A stretch of DNA of 64,000 bases from Membranipora membranacea (lineage: Eukaryota > Bryozoa > Gymnolaemata > Cheilostomatida > Membraniporidae). Made by a program: the position numbers and the translations under genes. The number at the start of each line of letters is the position of its first letter. Position 1 is the stretch's first letter. Positions 1 through 12,880 of the stretch are shown piece after piece. The notes under the pieces are model-generated. The model was not told where the DNA came from, ran no database searches, and saw nothing but the letters and a program-made list of their open reading frames with translations. The stretch is from NCBI GenBank assembly GCA_914767715.1, contig OU612073.1, positions 22,942,001 through 23,006,000 of the forward strand, read 5' to 3'.

Positions 1-1570
1 TACCAATGCGTCTTGGATATACAATTACAGCTACTAAGCTGAATACGTAATACACATCAACAAAAATTACAAAGTTTCTACACAATTGTGCATACAATCA
101 ATCCCTCTTATTCGTCGGTAAGAGTGCTGACCTAGAAGTTATATAACTCTCTCTGCTGACCGAGCAGTGCCTTGAACACTTCAATCGACTTTTTACCAGG
201 CCTCCTGTTTCCTCTCCTTTGTAATCTGCCCTTTAACTACAGACAAGAAGCAGCCGACACGTCAATCTCTCTACACAAAATCTCTCAAACAATACATACT
301 CACTTATCGTGTACAGTACTACATGTTATATCCGTGTCTTCACTACAACGCATTAAATTAATCTATTGTGTAATTAAACACCAGGGCAAGGCAGGTGAAG
401 TCTTACTGGCAGCTGCGCCTATTTTTCTTACTCATAAATACTACTTGTTACTGACATGGTTACCGCCCACCCTGCCCTGGGGTGTGTGCGTAAACCTATA
501 CTATTCATTGTTATCTGGCCGCCCTTTGTCATGAGATAAACAGGTTCTGCTGCAATCTCTCAGGCAGTCACAACTCCTTGTGCATTTTATTAGGCATCTT
601 TTTGTAATCTTGACGTCTGTCTTTCAAAGTCTGTGTAAAGATAATTTATTTTTCAAGTTAATTTATTTTTTGATTCAACTGAAATCAAAACCTCTAATAA
701 ATCAGAATACTTATATGACCTCAAATAAACAAAATACTTGATATGGTGTGACAATTAATTCTCAGAATACATCACTAGTCGCAATCTAACAGTGTTACAA
801 ACTGAGATATAGACTGCATTGTATTATGTAGTACTGCGTATTATTTTAAAGCCCTTTTGGGGATTAGTCTCTAATGTTGTTTCCAGCTCTGAAAAAATAG
901 CATCTGTGTAGCTTATTATTCATATTTTTACATTAACTGAATAACATGGTGTATGTTTATTTGGGATAAAGAGATACCCTCTAGTCATTGCTATCCATTT
1001 GCCTCATCTGAGGGTTTAGATGTAGGTTTACTCGCCAAAAAAAAAATACCTGTTTACAGTTGCTATGAACTATAATTGAGACATACATTATAATATTAAT
1101 AGCTCTACTTTATGTGCCATTCTACCCATACCCCCTATTTGCCCACATATTTTCAAGTCTAATATTGTGTCTAATCTGTGATAAGCCTATAATCTGAAGA
1201 TGTTTTGAGATTATGATAACGTAAATTTATTGCTCAGACAACAAATACCTGTGCCCATTGGTAAGGTCAGGAAACGCTGCTGCAATGTAGTTCGTAGAGA
1301 ATGAGTTATGGTGAGAGGAAGAGAACTCTTAGTTTTTTTGCATATTATATTTAGATCCGCGTTCACCTGACCCGGTAAAACACCCTTCTTAAATGTCTGA
1401 CCAAAATATGATACCAGTGATATTAGATTCTCACCGTAATCAGGAGATTTGTACTGATCACTGTTTTATGTCCGACCCACGTCGTACTTCCAAAAGATCA
1501 AAACAGTCTATAGCCTTGTTTCCATTGAACACATAATTTCCCGGCCATGCCTATTTCTCACATCTCATAC
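1..1570. other. Left edge, no exon recognised
   Basis: I find no coding exon that I can defend here. The URB1-like gene on the minus strand leaves its last recognised exon at 1571 with a possible GTATGA donor, so this stretch is probably intron and any remaining C-terminal exons lie further left or are too short to see. A plus-strand open frame at 172-534 has no recognisable motif and is treated as chance. Base composition is AT-rich with no clear repeat. Confidence 0.4.
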
Positions 1571-4500
1571 TCTATGTAAGAACTTATTGAGATTGGCACA
1601 GTCTATATTAGCGAGGCGCTTGCTTACAGCCTCACACTCATGTGGAGATAAGTCATACTTAGCGCCGCTCTTGTGTAATGTAGACAGAGCCTGATATAAG
1701 ATGTCCGCTGATATGACCAGCTGCTCTTCTGACAATCTATAAAAGAAGAGTTACAGATTTCAGCAAGAGGCTAGTCAGAGAAGAGAGATAACTCGAACTA
1801 AGAGCTCATTGGGAATTTGGTTGCATGTTCTTCAGATCCAAAAGGGGTGTGGCCATACATCTGTTTCGTAATGGAAAGTCACAAAATCGCGAGTGAAAGC
1901 TTTTTGAGATATCTAGGAGAAAATGTAGCTCTGATCATTAGTATTAGCCTCACATATGATCGGGTGTATAATCTCCAAATCAAGGTCAGTGAAATGATCC
2001 TTCTTCATCATCAGTGGGCATTTGATTTCAAATTGAGATGTGGGTTTGTGGAATATGTAGCAGACTGTTGAATTATCATATACTGTGGTGAGGCAGGGAA
2101 TCATTTCACAACCTTGATGTTAAAGGGAAAGATTTCTGACAACGGGTAATTTATATTTTTCAACTATATATATAGTTTCCATTTTTATTCTGGAGCAGAT
2201 TTAGTCAGGGACTCCTATCCAAAAACAAATAAAATGTAATATGTTGGTGAGGGAGCTGGCGAACATCTTAGGCAAATTACTTGTTTGCTAAACTTCCGAA
2301 TTCTATCACTAACTGTAAAAGTTGCGAGAAAAAGCTTGCTGGTACACATACTCTGCTAAAAAATAATGTAGTTACCTTGCATGCAAAAATAGTATTATTA
2401 AAAAGTAGTTAAAAAATTGTATTATTAATATAAATGCACAGGTGTCTCAAAAAGCAGTCTATGCCCCAGGCAGTGCGGTATTTAGGATTTCTAAGCCGAC
2501 CTGAGGGGCATCGTTCGAGGTAGTTCTGGATAAAGTGTCCCTCATCCGTGAATATATGCATTACACGATTTTTTAAATGAGTGTTAACTAGAGTGTCGAG
2601 ATCATAATTTAGTTGTAATCCGAGCGAGGAAGCATCTTTAAATATTTTGCGCATCTCCTTATCTCGTTGATAAATGGCAGGATAGAGGACTGGTTGACAA
2701 TACATTATAATCCAGCAGAGAATTGTAATCGGCAAACTCCAGGCTCCTCACACCTCTTGGATGTAATACGTGGGTGAATACGAGCACGAGTACCAGCAGA
2801 GGCTGCAATACCTGCGCCATATTTGTTAGACAGAATTAGTTAATTAAAACCAACAAAAGAAGGATTAGAGAGAGCTTACAAAGCACATCCTATCCCTTCG
2901 ACTGCTAACTGCTCTGACATTGAGATAAATGTAAGTACTACAGTAGGAGACACTTACCTGGTGTGATGTAGTAGTGATATATGTGAGCTAACTAGCTGAC
3001 CCAGAAAATACTTGTTCACGGATTTATCCTCTCCTGGTGCCGAGCAGCGAGAGACGAGATACTTGATACTGCTCAGCACTGAGCTGGTATTATCTGCGTA
3101 TCTATTAAAGATTAGAAAAAAAAAACTCATTGGTAAACTTAACCTCAAATAGCATTAGGTCGTATGAATGAAGTACACTCTACATTTTATATAGGCGAAT
3201 AATTGACCCTCAGTAACTAAGGTGAGAAAGTATAGTCTATAGTTGGATTTTCAGGTGTCAATGACCTCTTGGCATAAGCAGCAGGTGCTCTCAGTTATAC
3301 GAGACCCATTGTCATCGCAGGGTTTCATAACTGGGAGTGATCTGAATGATGAGGTGTGCAGCAGTTCTTGCAATGCTTTGATGAGAGGCTATTTCTTATT
3401 ATCTTCTTGTCTGAGCTGGGTTTATTGCTTATTAGCGGTCAAGCCTAGGGCTAATGTGGCAATATAGTCCCCCTTGTGTCACCCGAACTAAGCTGGCGGA
3501 AATATAAGCTAAACAAAAACATGACAAAATCTACTTTGCGTAGAAAAATGAATTATAATTCTAATTCTAATAAACTGCAATTGAACAGGTTCCTAGGTAT
3601 ATTATACTCAAACAATACAGATGTTTGAAGTCTTGAAACTTGAATGTCTGTCTTTACTCTTGGCGTTGTTTATCAAAATCAGTTGGAGATATTTTACTCC
3701 AATTTGTAAAGGGCAGAAATTTGATAACAGTGATATGCATAGTAACAACTAATCTCCGTTTGATCCAAGTTATAAAAAGTAGCAGGAGATACTGCGTGCC
3801 TTCTTAGCTCACACACATATTTTTATAATTTATTCATTTAGTATTGCCAAATAAATTCTTTTCATGCCCTTTATGTTTCTGGATAAATATGTCCCAACAC
3901 CTCCTTCATACAATAATCAACATACAATATATATATATATATATAACTACATATCTTTTAATATACCTGATAATCATATTGGCGCTCCATCCTAGTATGT
4001 TATATTTGATCATGTGCAGGTGTGACGATGGTAGGCTACAGGCTTTCTCCACTACGGATATGATGACATTCTTATAAGTAAAGATAAAGAAAATAACACA
4101 CCAATCACCATGAAAGACATATTTGCTGCCCATCAAAACCAATCAATGGTAAAACACAACGAAATGTATTAATCTCCTCATTTATGAAAATATTGAGATT
4201 AATAATACCCAGTGATGAAGTCCATCTCTGTCAGATTAAAGGCTCTGATCAAGAGAAGAGGAATCAGTGGCCAGTCTTAGCTCATCATATGTATCATAAC
4301 TATCTTTGAAAAGATTACTTTGTGATATCACAGAGTAAGGATATATATCCTTACTCTGTGGTGATATCCTGATACCAGGCTGTTATTTTCAAATCAAATC
4401 AAATTGACATCCTCACTGTGCTGATCATATAATGATAGTGATATCCGAAAAGTGGCACTAACGACTCGGAAACCTAGTCGTTACTATAAACCTCTTCCTA

Positions 4501-7500
4501 TGCCGCACCTCGGTGCAGTAATCTTCTACCTAGACGGACAGCAACATTATTATTGCGCTTGTTTTTTACCGGGAGCCTAATGACTGACACTTCATATTCT
4601 CTCTTACTCCAGAGTTATAGTTTTGTGTGTCACACAGAAAGTAACTGAGGTCCCTCATAAGGATAAGGTTTTTCGTTAGGGTCGACAAGATTATCTGAGA
4701 GTCGTTCATTTCCAAAGAGATGAACAAATACTGAGAGGGGATTCCCTGAGATGGCTCCATTGATGAGGAATGGTAAATTTGTTTTACAACAGGGTTGATT
4801 TTGTCCTAAAATGTCAAATTACTAAGCCATCTGATCATTTTCCTACTTTTTTCTGTCATGCTGTAGTGAAATATCGGACTCTGTTTGGGTCACAGGATGC
4901 AAAATTATCTCCACATTGATAATTACCAATCACACAGACTCTGTATTTGAATAATATCTGGATAATTCAAGTTATTGTCATCCAGGAAAGGCATTGATGG
5001 TGGATACGCCAGTAGTAATACTCTCAGATAAACCAAAATCCTAGACACTCTTTAATCATTGAAATGGTCAGGAGTTCGGGCGAGGATAAATTTCTGAATG
5101 GTCCTACTTTATCGGCAAACCAGCCCACATAGTGACTTACTTTATAAAGTTCCCAGTGGTCCACTTCATACTGTGAAACTTCCATTAATATATAATGTTC
5201 TAATTTTTGCCCTGAATCAATAACAGCCCTTGGCAGAGAACATATATATACCGTAAGGGAACTTAGGCAAAGCTTTGGGTCTAAATGTGGATTTACAGCT
5301 ACTGTCATATGATGTTTGCCTGCGTCCTGTAAACTTAACCATTGGATAACTCTGTAATAAATCTCATTAGATACTAGGAAGTGGTCTGGAGAAATTTCTA
5401 AGGGTGCCAAAAGACATCATTTAAATTTTTTCAATGTCTTTGCACTTTGATGAATGTAAGGTGCGGACAAAGCCATTAAAATGTACTGTATTTGAAATGT
5501 TAATGACGCAAGAGAATGCTGTGACAAAACTGACTACGTGAGGTCAACTTTATATCGGACATTAATCCGATATGACAGCAACTTGTATATCGAGAGTCAA
5601 TTACAGTTTGCATTCTGAGATAGTTCTTGTACCAGGAACTCTGTTACAGCACGAGATAAGTCAGTGATTAAACATGACTTGCGTTTATACATATTATTAA
5701 TATGATCGTAGATGATAGTTATTAGCCACAGCAGGGGAATTGTTACATCGTTCAAAACGCGGTAAGGTTCGCATATAGCTATAACAAAGATGTTTTTAAC
5801 AATTAGGAGAATTCACTAGTCCTGTTTAATTTTGTATAGTGCTGTAAAAAAAATTGAAAAATGATACATCTTGAGGCCTACCAGCTATATATATACTCTT
5901 AACCAGTTCTTCTTACATGCTCCTAAATGCAAATCTTATATATTTGAAATTCTTAATAACCTGATGACAGCAGTAATCAATGTTTATTCAAAGTGGAATT
6001 TCACCTTATTTGAATCAATATTCCTGCCAAACCGCCAGTCTTCTTTTTAACAGGATAGCCTTGAGCTTCTCATCTCATTTAAAATCTTATATCTATTTTT
6101 TCCAAAATTTATATGCTTTTTTGCAGCCTCACATAGCAGGTGTACAAATTTAAACATTTTGGACATGATACTATTTACGTCAGAATTTGCCAGAATGTGA
6201 CACAGTGACACACTCGGAGAAGAGATTATCAGGTATTGATGAGAGGATTTAAATGTTTCACACTTGAAAGTGTGATGTATAAAATACTCTATGGTCCTTT
6301 TTTGTTGTTGATGTAATTAAGATTAAAAGTTTCAATTTTGGGACTCAGTTTGTCAAGCTTGGACATTGCTCAATAGAATAAATAGAAATTCTTCCAATTT
6401 TTAACCGCCAATGTCAGATCATCTGTATTTCCTAATGGCCAATATCAGTTTGAAAAGAAGAGCTCAACTGAACAGCCGCAGGCTCAGATCGCAATATCAT
6501 TTGCACATTATTTCAAAAAAAGATTGTTTTTAAAAGAATCTTTGCTGAAACTTACTGAGTGACTGCGGTGACCCCGGATGTACACACCAGGTGTGGCGGT
6601 ACACGGTAACATTATACAGTACATCGTCATCCAGCATGGCCTGGCCAACTATACCGGTTAATCCAGCATATCTTGAAATCTAATCAAATTTAGTAGCAAA
6701 AAAGAGCCTGATACACATTTTGACGACTTGACCGCACCGGAACATTTAACCGTTTATAATTAGTTCTCAACTCAGCGTTGACCGCCCTGAGACACAAATA
6801 ATGGCACTAATCTAATCGGAGAACTCACCCGGTCGTTCTGAGAGCAGAGGGTGCTCTGACCATAGCTCATGATTATCTTAAATACGTTTAGCTTATCGTA
6901 CATCCGGAAATCTGTATCCTCTCTGAGGCCGAGCAGTAGAAGTTCCAGTAACCAGCTCCTCTCTAAAGCAAACTGTAATAATAATACAAGGAAGTGTTAA
7001 ACAGTCACAATGACTAACATCAAGGCAAGGCCTATGTAAGCGTGTGATACTTACAAATATTCAAAGCTGGATTGCTGGCCCACAAATCACAGCATAACAT
7101 AAAATAAGGGGTCGTACCCTTGGTGATGAGCTGTAGAAAAGTCTGTAGAACTCAGGCACCAACTCTAACTCCATTCTCGGCTTGATAAGGAGATAATTGT
7201 GACAAACTCTGTACATGTGTCCATCTGGAAATAAAAAAGAAGATAGCATATTCTGCAAACCTTATGGTTGTTGGCAAGGTCATGCGATCATGCGATCATG
7301 TGATCATATGATCTACGCTGGATTCCCGCGGCCTGAATTTTTGTCTGCAATTTCCCCCCCCCCCCCAAGCTCAAAGGGGCCAATAGGCAGGCAATTTCGG
7401 CTCGATTATTAGCATCAAGCTTTTTACTTTCTCCTTTAGGGACTGATTAATTTTCTACATCCTGACCTCTGGTTTCTTTTGTGGTCAGATGAGGGAATTT

Positions 7501-10500
7501 TCCATTTTACTATTTTAAGTCACACCAGACCAAATATTACACAGCAACTAAATAAATAAAACCACAAAAATTGGTTTTTTTTATAGTCGACAGGGTAACA
7601 ACTGGTCAATCTTATATCTAGTGACAGGTGATGCCAATTAATTGACCACCTTGTGCGTCATACAATGACCAAATAGGGGCCTTCCAGCACACTATCTGAC
7701 ATGGAGCCGTGTGGCTGTACCATATAAGAGGTTAAGCTGGGGAATTAATGGGGAATTTCTTTTCTAGGACATTCCAGCCTAAATTCCGGCGGCATTGTAA
7801 CATTGACAACATATTTGACACAACACTGCAAAAGACACTGACAATTAATATGTTACAGGATACTGCTTTTTAAACTTGCCAAGGTCAGGAGAGGATATAG
7901 AGATGAGAAAAATTGATGTTAAGGCTATTCAACATATATTTGCAGGTTTTTGGAAACTTTCAATGTGAGCGTTTTACTCCCTCATCGGTCCTGTGCTGTG
8001 TGTCAATTTTTATTATGTAGGGAGTCAGCAAATTTCAAACATAGATGAGATTCAAAAACTTACTCATTGGCACATGAAAAGTATCACCCAAAACAAAATT
8101 ATGCTTCTGACAGTGAAAGATGCCGTTGTCGTATTGTGTGTGTGTCGATGTTAACGTTTAATTATAAAGGTGTCAGTAGATGTGCTGCGATGATATGACA
8201 GCTCAATATGACAGCAGGGCAGTGGTCAGACACCTGGGGGTCTTACTTTAATCTAGTCTGAACAAGTCAAGCAGCCGGAAAGGGTTTGATTAGTTACAAT
8301 AAGCCATAGGCTGAACATGGTACTTGAACATTAATTAAAACCATAACTTTCTATACATACAGCTTTCATCTACAAAATCTGATTGCTGTGAATTATTGTA
8401 TAGTTTTTGAGATAGAGATCAAAATTCTTGCTAAAGTTGAGTTACATGTTTAAGATGATTGATGGGAAATCGCAGCGTGCCATCAAACATTAATTGCCTT
8501 AATAGTACCAGCCTGACGGAAAATATAAAATCAGAAATGTTGTAAACTGGAATACTCAGTATGATTGAAGTTAGCAGGACTGAGGATTGAGGAGATGTGC
8601 AGAGGTGGGATTTTGACTAATTATTCCTGCTAATCAGGATATCTAAAAACAAACAACTAACACCTGGGTGGTGGCGTGTTCTGCCCACATAACTGGAATG
8701 TAGATATTTTGCCAAAGCAATAAAATACATTACTGGTACCCATTTTCAACACAAATAGTTAATGTACACAATATATGCAGGCCAACACAGATCAACTGCC
8801 TAAGGACGCTGAAGGGTCTATCTAGGATAGTGTATTGATTGATATATTTCTGAGACACGCTCTGTGTAGTTATTTCTTCTCAAGGATCTTTTCATTATAA
8901 CTGTGACCACAAAACTGATATCCGCTCCATTGTCTGGTGTTGACAGCATTATATTACATAGTTAGGGTAAATTCTTACAATATATTATTGATGACAAAGT
9001 TAACTTTAATGATAATATACCCTGTGGGCGGAGTGATAGAAAAGCTGATATTCTCCACACAGATAAAAACGTTACTGTGATTGATATGGACAATCACAAT
9101 TTTACTTCAGATCAACAATGATCTAATGGAGTTATTGTCTCCGTAAAATTGGGGAGGCGACTCATACCATGGTCTCCTATTTTACACCTAAGACCGCTGG
9201 CTGCTTGGTATTGACAATGTCATTTTCTTAAAGCTGACCATTGTCACACTTAAAAGTATTTACATACTAAATAAATAATCAATAACAAACAGTTGCAAGT
9301 GTATTTCCTGAATGTTGCTTTAATGAAAATGCCATGTCACTCTCAGCTTTCCCCGAACACTAAAAATTGATCAATAAAATTTTGTTGTCAAATCTGACCT
9401 TGAGAGATGATTAAACGTGATCACCTAAAGATGTTCTTTATATAGGGTTTGATGGATTATGAGTTAGCCTTACCTGGAATAAGCTGTAGAGTTTTAGCTA
9501 AGAAGACACCTATTATAGGATGTATTGTGTGGGAGCCTTACCTGGTATAAGTTGTAGAGTTTTAGCTAAGAAGACGCCTATTATAGGATGTATTCTGTGT
9601 TAGCCTTACCTGGTATAAGCTGTAGAATTTTAGCCAAGAAGACGCCTATTATAGGATGTATTCTGTGTTAGCCTTACCTGGTATAAGCTGTAGAGTTTTA
9701 GCTAAGAAGACGCCTATTATAGGATGTATTCCGTGTTAGCCTTACCTGGTATAAGCTGTAGAGTTTTAGCCAAGAAGACGCCTATTATAGGATGTATTCT
9801 GTTGTTCTCTCCTCCTACACTTTCCTTGAGAAGGTCTAACACATACAGACCCTGAAATATACAGACATACATATATATACATACACAACACATACAGACC
9901 CTGAAATATACAGCGATCATCATAATGACAATCACCTTATTTGGGCTTAGGGGAAACAACTCAAAGGTCAAGCAAATTCGAGCTGGAACTTCCTGCAGTA
10001 GGGCAACGTCTTAATAATAAACCTAGACAGGACACTATATAGAGGTCAAGCTTTGAGGTATTTTATTGTGGGTGACGTTGCAACATTGAATTGTGTAGTG
10101 GCATTGGTGTTATCATTCACATGCAGTCCATATAGTACATACCAGGTTTTTATTGATAACTCAATCAATTTTGATCAAATTATTAGTTTGAAAATTGCAA
10201 TCGCTTGTCCAGACTGTTTAATTAATTTACTCCTGAACAATTTTGGTGAAGAAAAAATATCAAATTGATAACAACATGCCGCTGAATGTTAAAAAAAATG
10301 TCCAACTCCAAATCCGATCAAAATTGATCAAGTTATCAATAAAAAGCCCCGTATGGGGACTGCAAACCAATAATAGCATCATTGTTACTATACAATCCAA
10401 TGACAAAACATCACCCACGATTAAGGGCCTCACTTTAGCTGTATATAGTGTCCTGTCCAGGTTTATTATTGAGTCTATGTGAAGAGTTAAACACTGACAG

Positions 10501-12880
10501 AGAGCTGAAGGCAAAGAAAGGCCAAAACAAAACCATACCACACATATCATGTTGTGATCACCTATGGGTCTTCAGATAGAGTTGCTATATTTGGAAGGTT
10601 GTCCAACATACAATGAAATAATATCTGACTGTAAGTCTAGGATCAGGAGTGTGTTAGTCAGGTAGAGATCTCTGAACTCAGGGATTACTCCCTTTGCTGC
10701 AGCCATCCACAATTACATAATTTATCCTAACCAGGTTCTTATAGGAGAGGTTAGATGCCGGCTGTGCTGTTGTATACCTCACACACAGCCAAGAGGGCAA
10801 ACAACCTCCTCAGTTAAGAAAAAGTGTCAGGTTTGCCAGCACCTGTATCCATGTGGGGACAACTGCCTTCGTAAAACCAGACGAGATAAGTTACCTGTAT
10901 GGTATCAGCGAGGGAGGATGACTCCAGGTGAGATCTGAACTCATATAATATAAATCTGGCAGCGGACCTAGTGTCAGCACAGTGTGAGGATAGAGCACAT
11001 AGAGTGTATGTGATAATACCACTTGATATTAATAATCGAGCATTCACTGTATTATCTAAAATTATACGAGAGATATGGGTAGTTTTATATATACAAATCA
11101 TTGACCACAAAGGCGACATTTGCAAAGGATCTTTTTTCTTCTTTTAGCCTTATGCTATATTCAAAATCCTCCCAATTGCCATCAAAAAGCAAATTCGACA
11201 TGTTAGCAAGTTCACTACATTTGAAGCAATAAGGGCTAGCTTTGTAGCAAATATTTCATAATGTGTTCACTAGCGAATCAGTGTAACATATCGTGCTATC
11301 ATTACAGGTAAAATGACCACAATCAGTCCTAATTCTGCAATAACCTACCTGGTCTCATCACATAGGCAAACAGAGGTAGTATAAATGAAGGGTCGTAAAG
11401 CTCTCCATCACATTTGTTACCATCTGATTCCATTAGTTTATTATCACCCTATAAAATGGCAACATAATCTTAATTTTCAAGTAAGATAACTTTACCGGCA
11501 AGGAGGTGTTTTTAAAGAAATAAACAAATAAGGGTTAAAAACACTACAAATGATTATGTACAAAGTTTCTTTGATGCACTGCATGATCTCCTCTAATAAG
11601 AAACAACAAGTGTTTTTTTTTATCTCTCTGATGGGAGTTCTAGGCATGGGTTTCTATTTGGTAATGTGGAAAGTGATAATACAAACACTAACACAAGGGG
11701 ACAGCTGTCTGTGTAGAGGAAAGTTGTAGGCAGATTTGTGTAGTAGTTCTCTATCTAAGCACTCTATAACAGCGTCTACACTGGGCTGTGAGCTCAGAGT
11801 CAGAGTTAGGTTAGACTTTATAGAGTAATGAATAGCTCCTGTGCTACCCCACAAGTACGGTCTGTAAAACAGGTAATAATGTATTGAGTAATTATTGCAA
11901 TGGTTATGACACTACCAAGTATTTTCACCTATTGATACTATTTGGGATGGCCTCAATTTCAGGTGAGAATGGTGTAATGGACTGATTGTACACAGGCTGT
12001 AGTGTCTGCTCCATCTCAAATGTGGTCATCACGCCACTATCTTTAGCTTCCTTGTATAGTACCTCTATCTAACACGGGCTTTGCCACCTGATGCTTACAC
12101 CAACACAAACAGGATCCTATAAAGTCCCAGGCCAGCTGGTTATCTATCTTCAACATTTAATCTTCAATATTCACGAGGCAGGAAGTACTCTAAGCAGTCT
12201 TGCCTGTATTTGATGGTAGATACATTATTGATCTCATATAGGTACATCAGATGGAGTAACTGACAGTCAGTGTCACACATTGTAGCCTTGTAGGAGCTCA
12301 GCCAGATCGCAAAATGATCAGGCTCACATACGGAGGGGGACAACTTCACTAACTGTATCAGTAGCTCCAGCAGAGCACCTGTAACATGATGTGGTGAAAA
12401 CATTATGCCTGAGAGCTAATTCTACGTGAGGAATACTCTTATGAGGTCATGCTTTAGGTGAGAAAAGAGTAAAGATTTTTCTAAGCACAACAACCATTAG
12501 GGAAACTGTCAAACATAAACAGCTTACAGGTTTTCCCAATGCATAATAAGGCATGTTGAAGAATACCAGGTCAGGTTTCACCTGATGTGATGCCCTTAGA
12601 CTCATAGCTAAGCATGCTTGTTGAGGGACATAGTCAACAGGCCCGATCAGGTAATTGAGATTAATAATTACCCTTGGCAGGATGAATGCATTCCTCATCT
12701 GTAAAACTCGATCCAGTATTGAGCATTAGTTTGAGAAATTTACTATGACTCATGAGAAGAGAGAATAAATCACCGACACCAAGATCTACCTCCACATCAG
12801 GAAGTGCCGAGGATTGATGGTACATTAATGACACCAGAGCGCTAACAAGGCGTATCCAGATTATTGACTCATAGTTTTTC
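1571..12880 (-). CDS. URB1: URB1 exons 27 onward (C-terminal third, 3' end missing)
   Basis: Exons: 12672-12880, 12224-12378 (PSVCEPDHF), 11929-12068, 11693-11861 (PYLWGSTGAIHY), 11349-11448 (GELYDPSFILPLF), 10895-11046, 9746-9851 (GLYVLDLL), 7118-7224 (DGHMYRV, VPEFYRLFYSSS), 6829-6972, then tentative about 6553-6628, then 2958-3101 and 1571-1736. Phases agree down to 6829. The 12224 donor (AAT then GTATCT) was chosen because it is the one that keeps phase with the next exon. The 6.6-kb exon leaves phase 1 while the 3101 exon needs phase 2, so at least one junction is missing. The last two exons join each other in phase and resemble the URB1 C-terminal helical region (LSSIKYLV, ADILYQAL), but without a search this part is less certain. 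Confidence 0.65.

Noticed and set aside
172-534. Plus-strand 120-codon ORF
   Set aside because: No motif, no splice context, no homology I recognise.
6553-6680. URB1 exon beginning at 6680 after TTTCAAG
   Set aside because: That start gives a stop in the phase required; a start after TTGGCCAG near 6628 keeps phase on one side only, so it is kept as tentative in the gene entry and not called on its own.
10600-10720. Additional URB1 exon (VIPEFRDLYLTN frame)
   Set aside because: It lies between two exons that already join in phase, and the text order does not fit URB1; probably repeat DNA.
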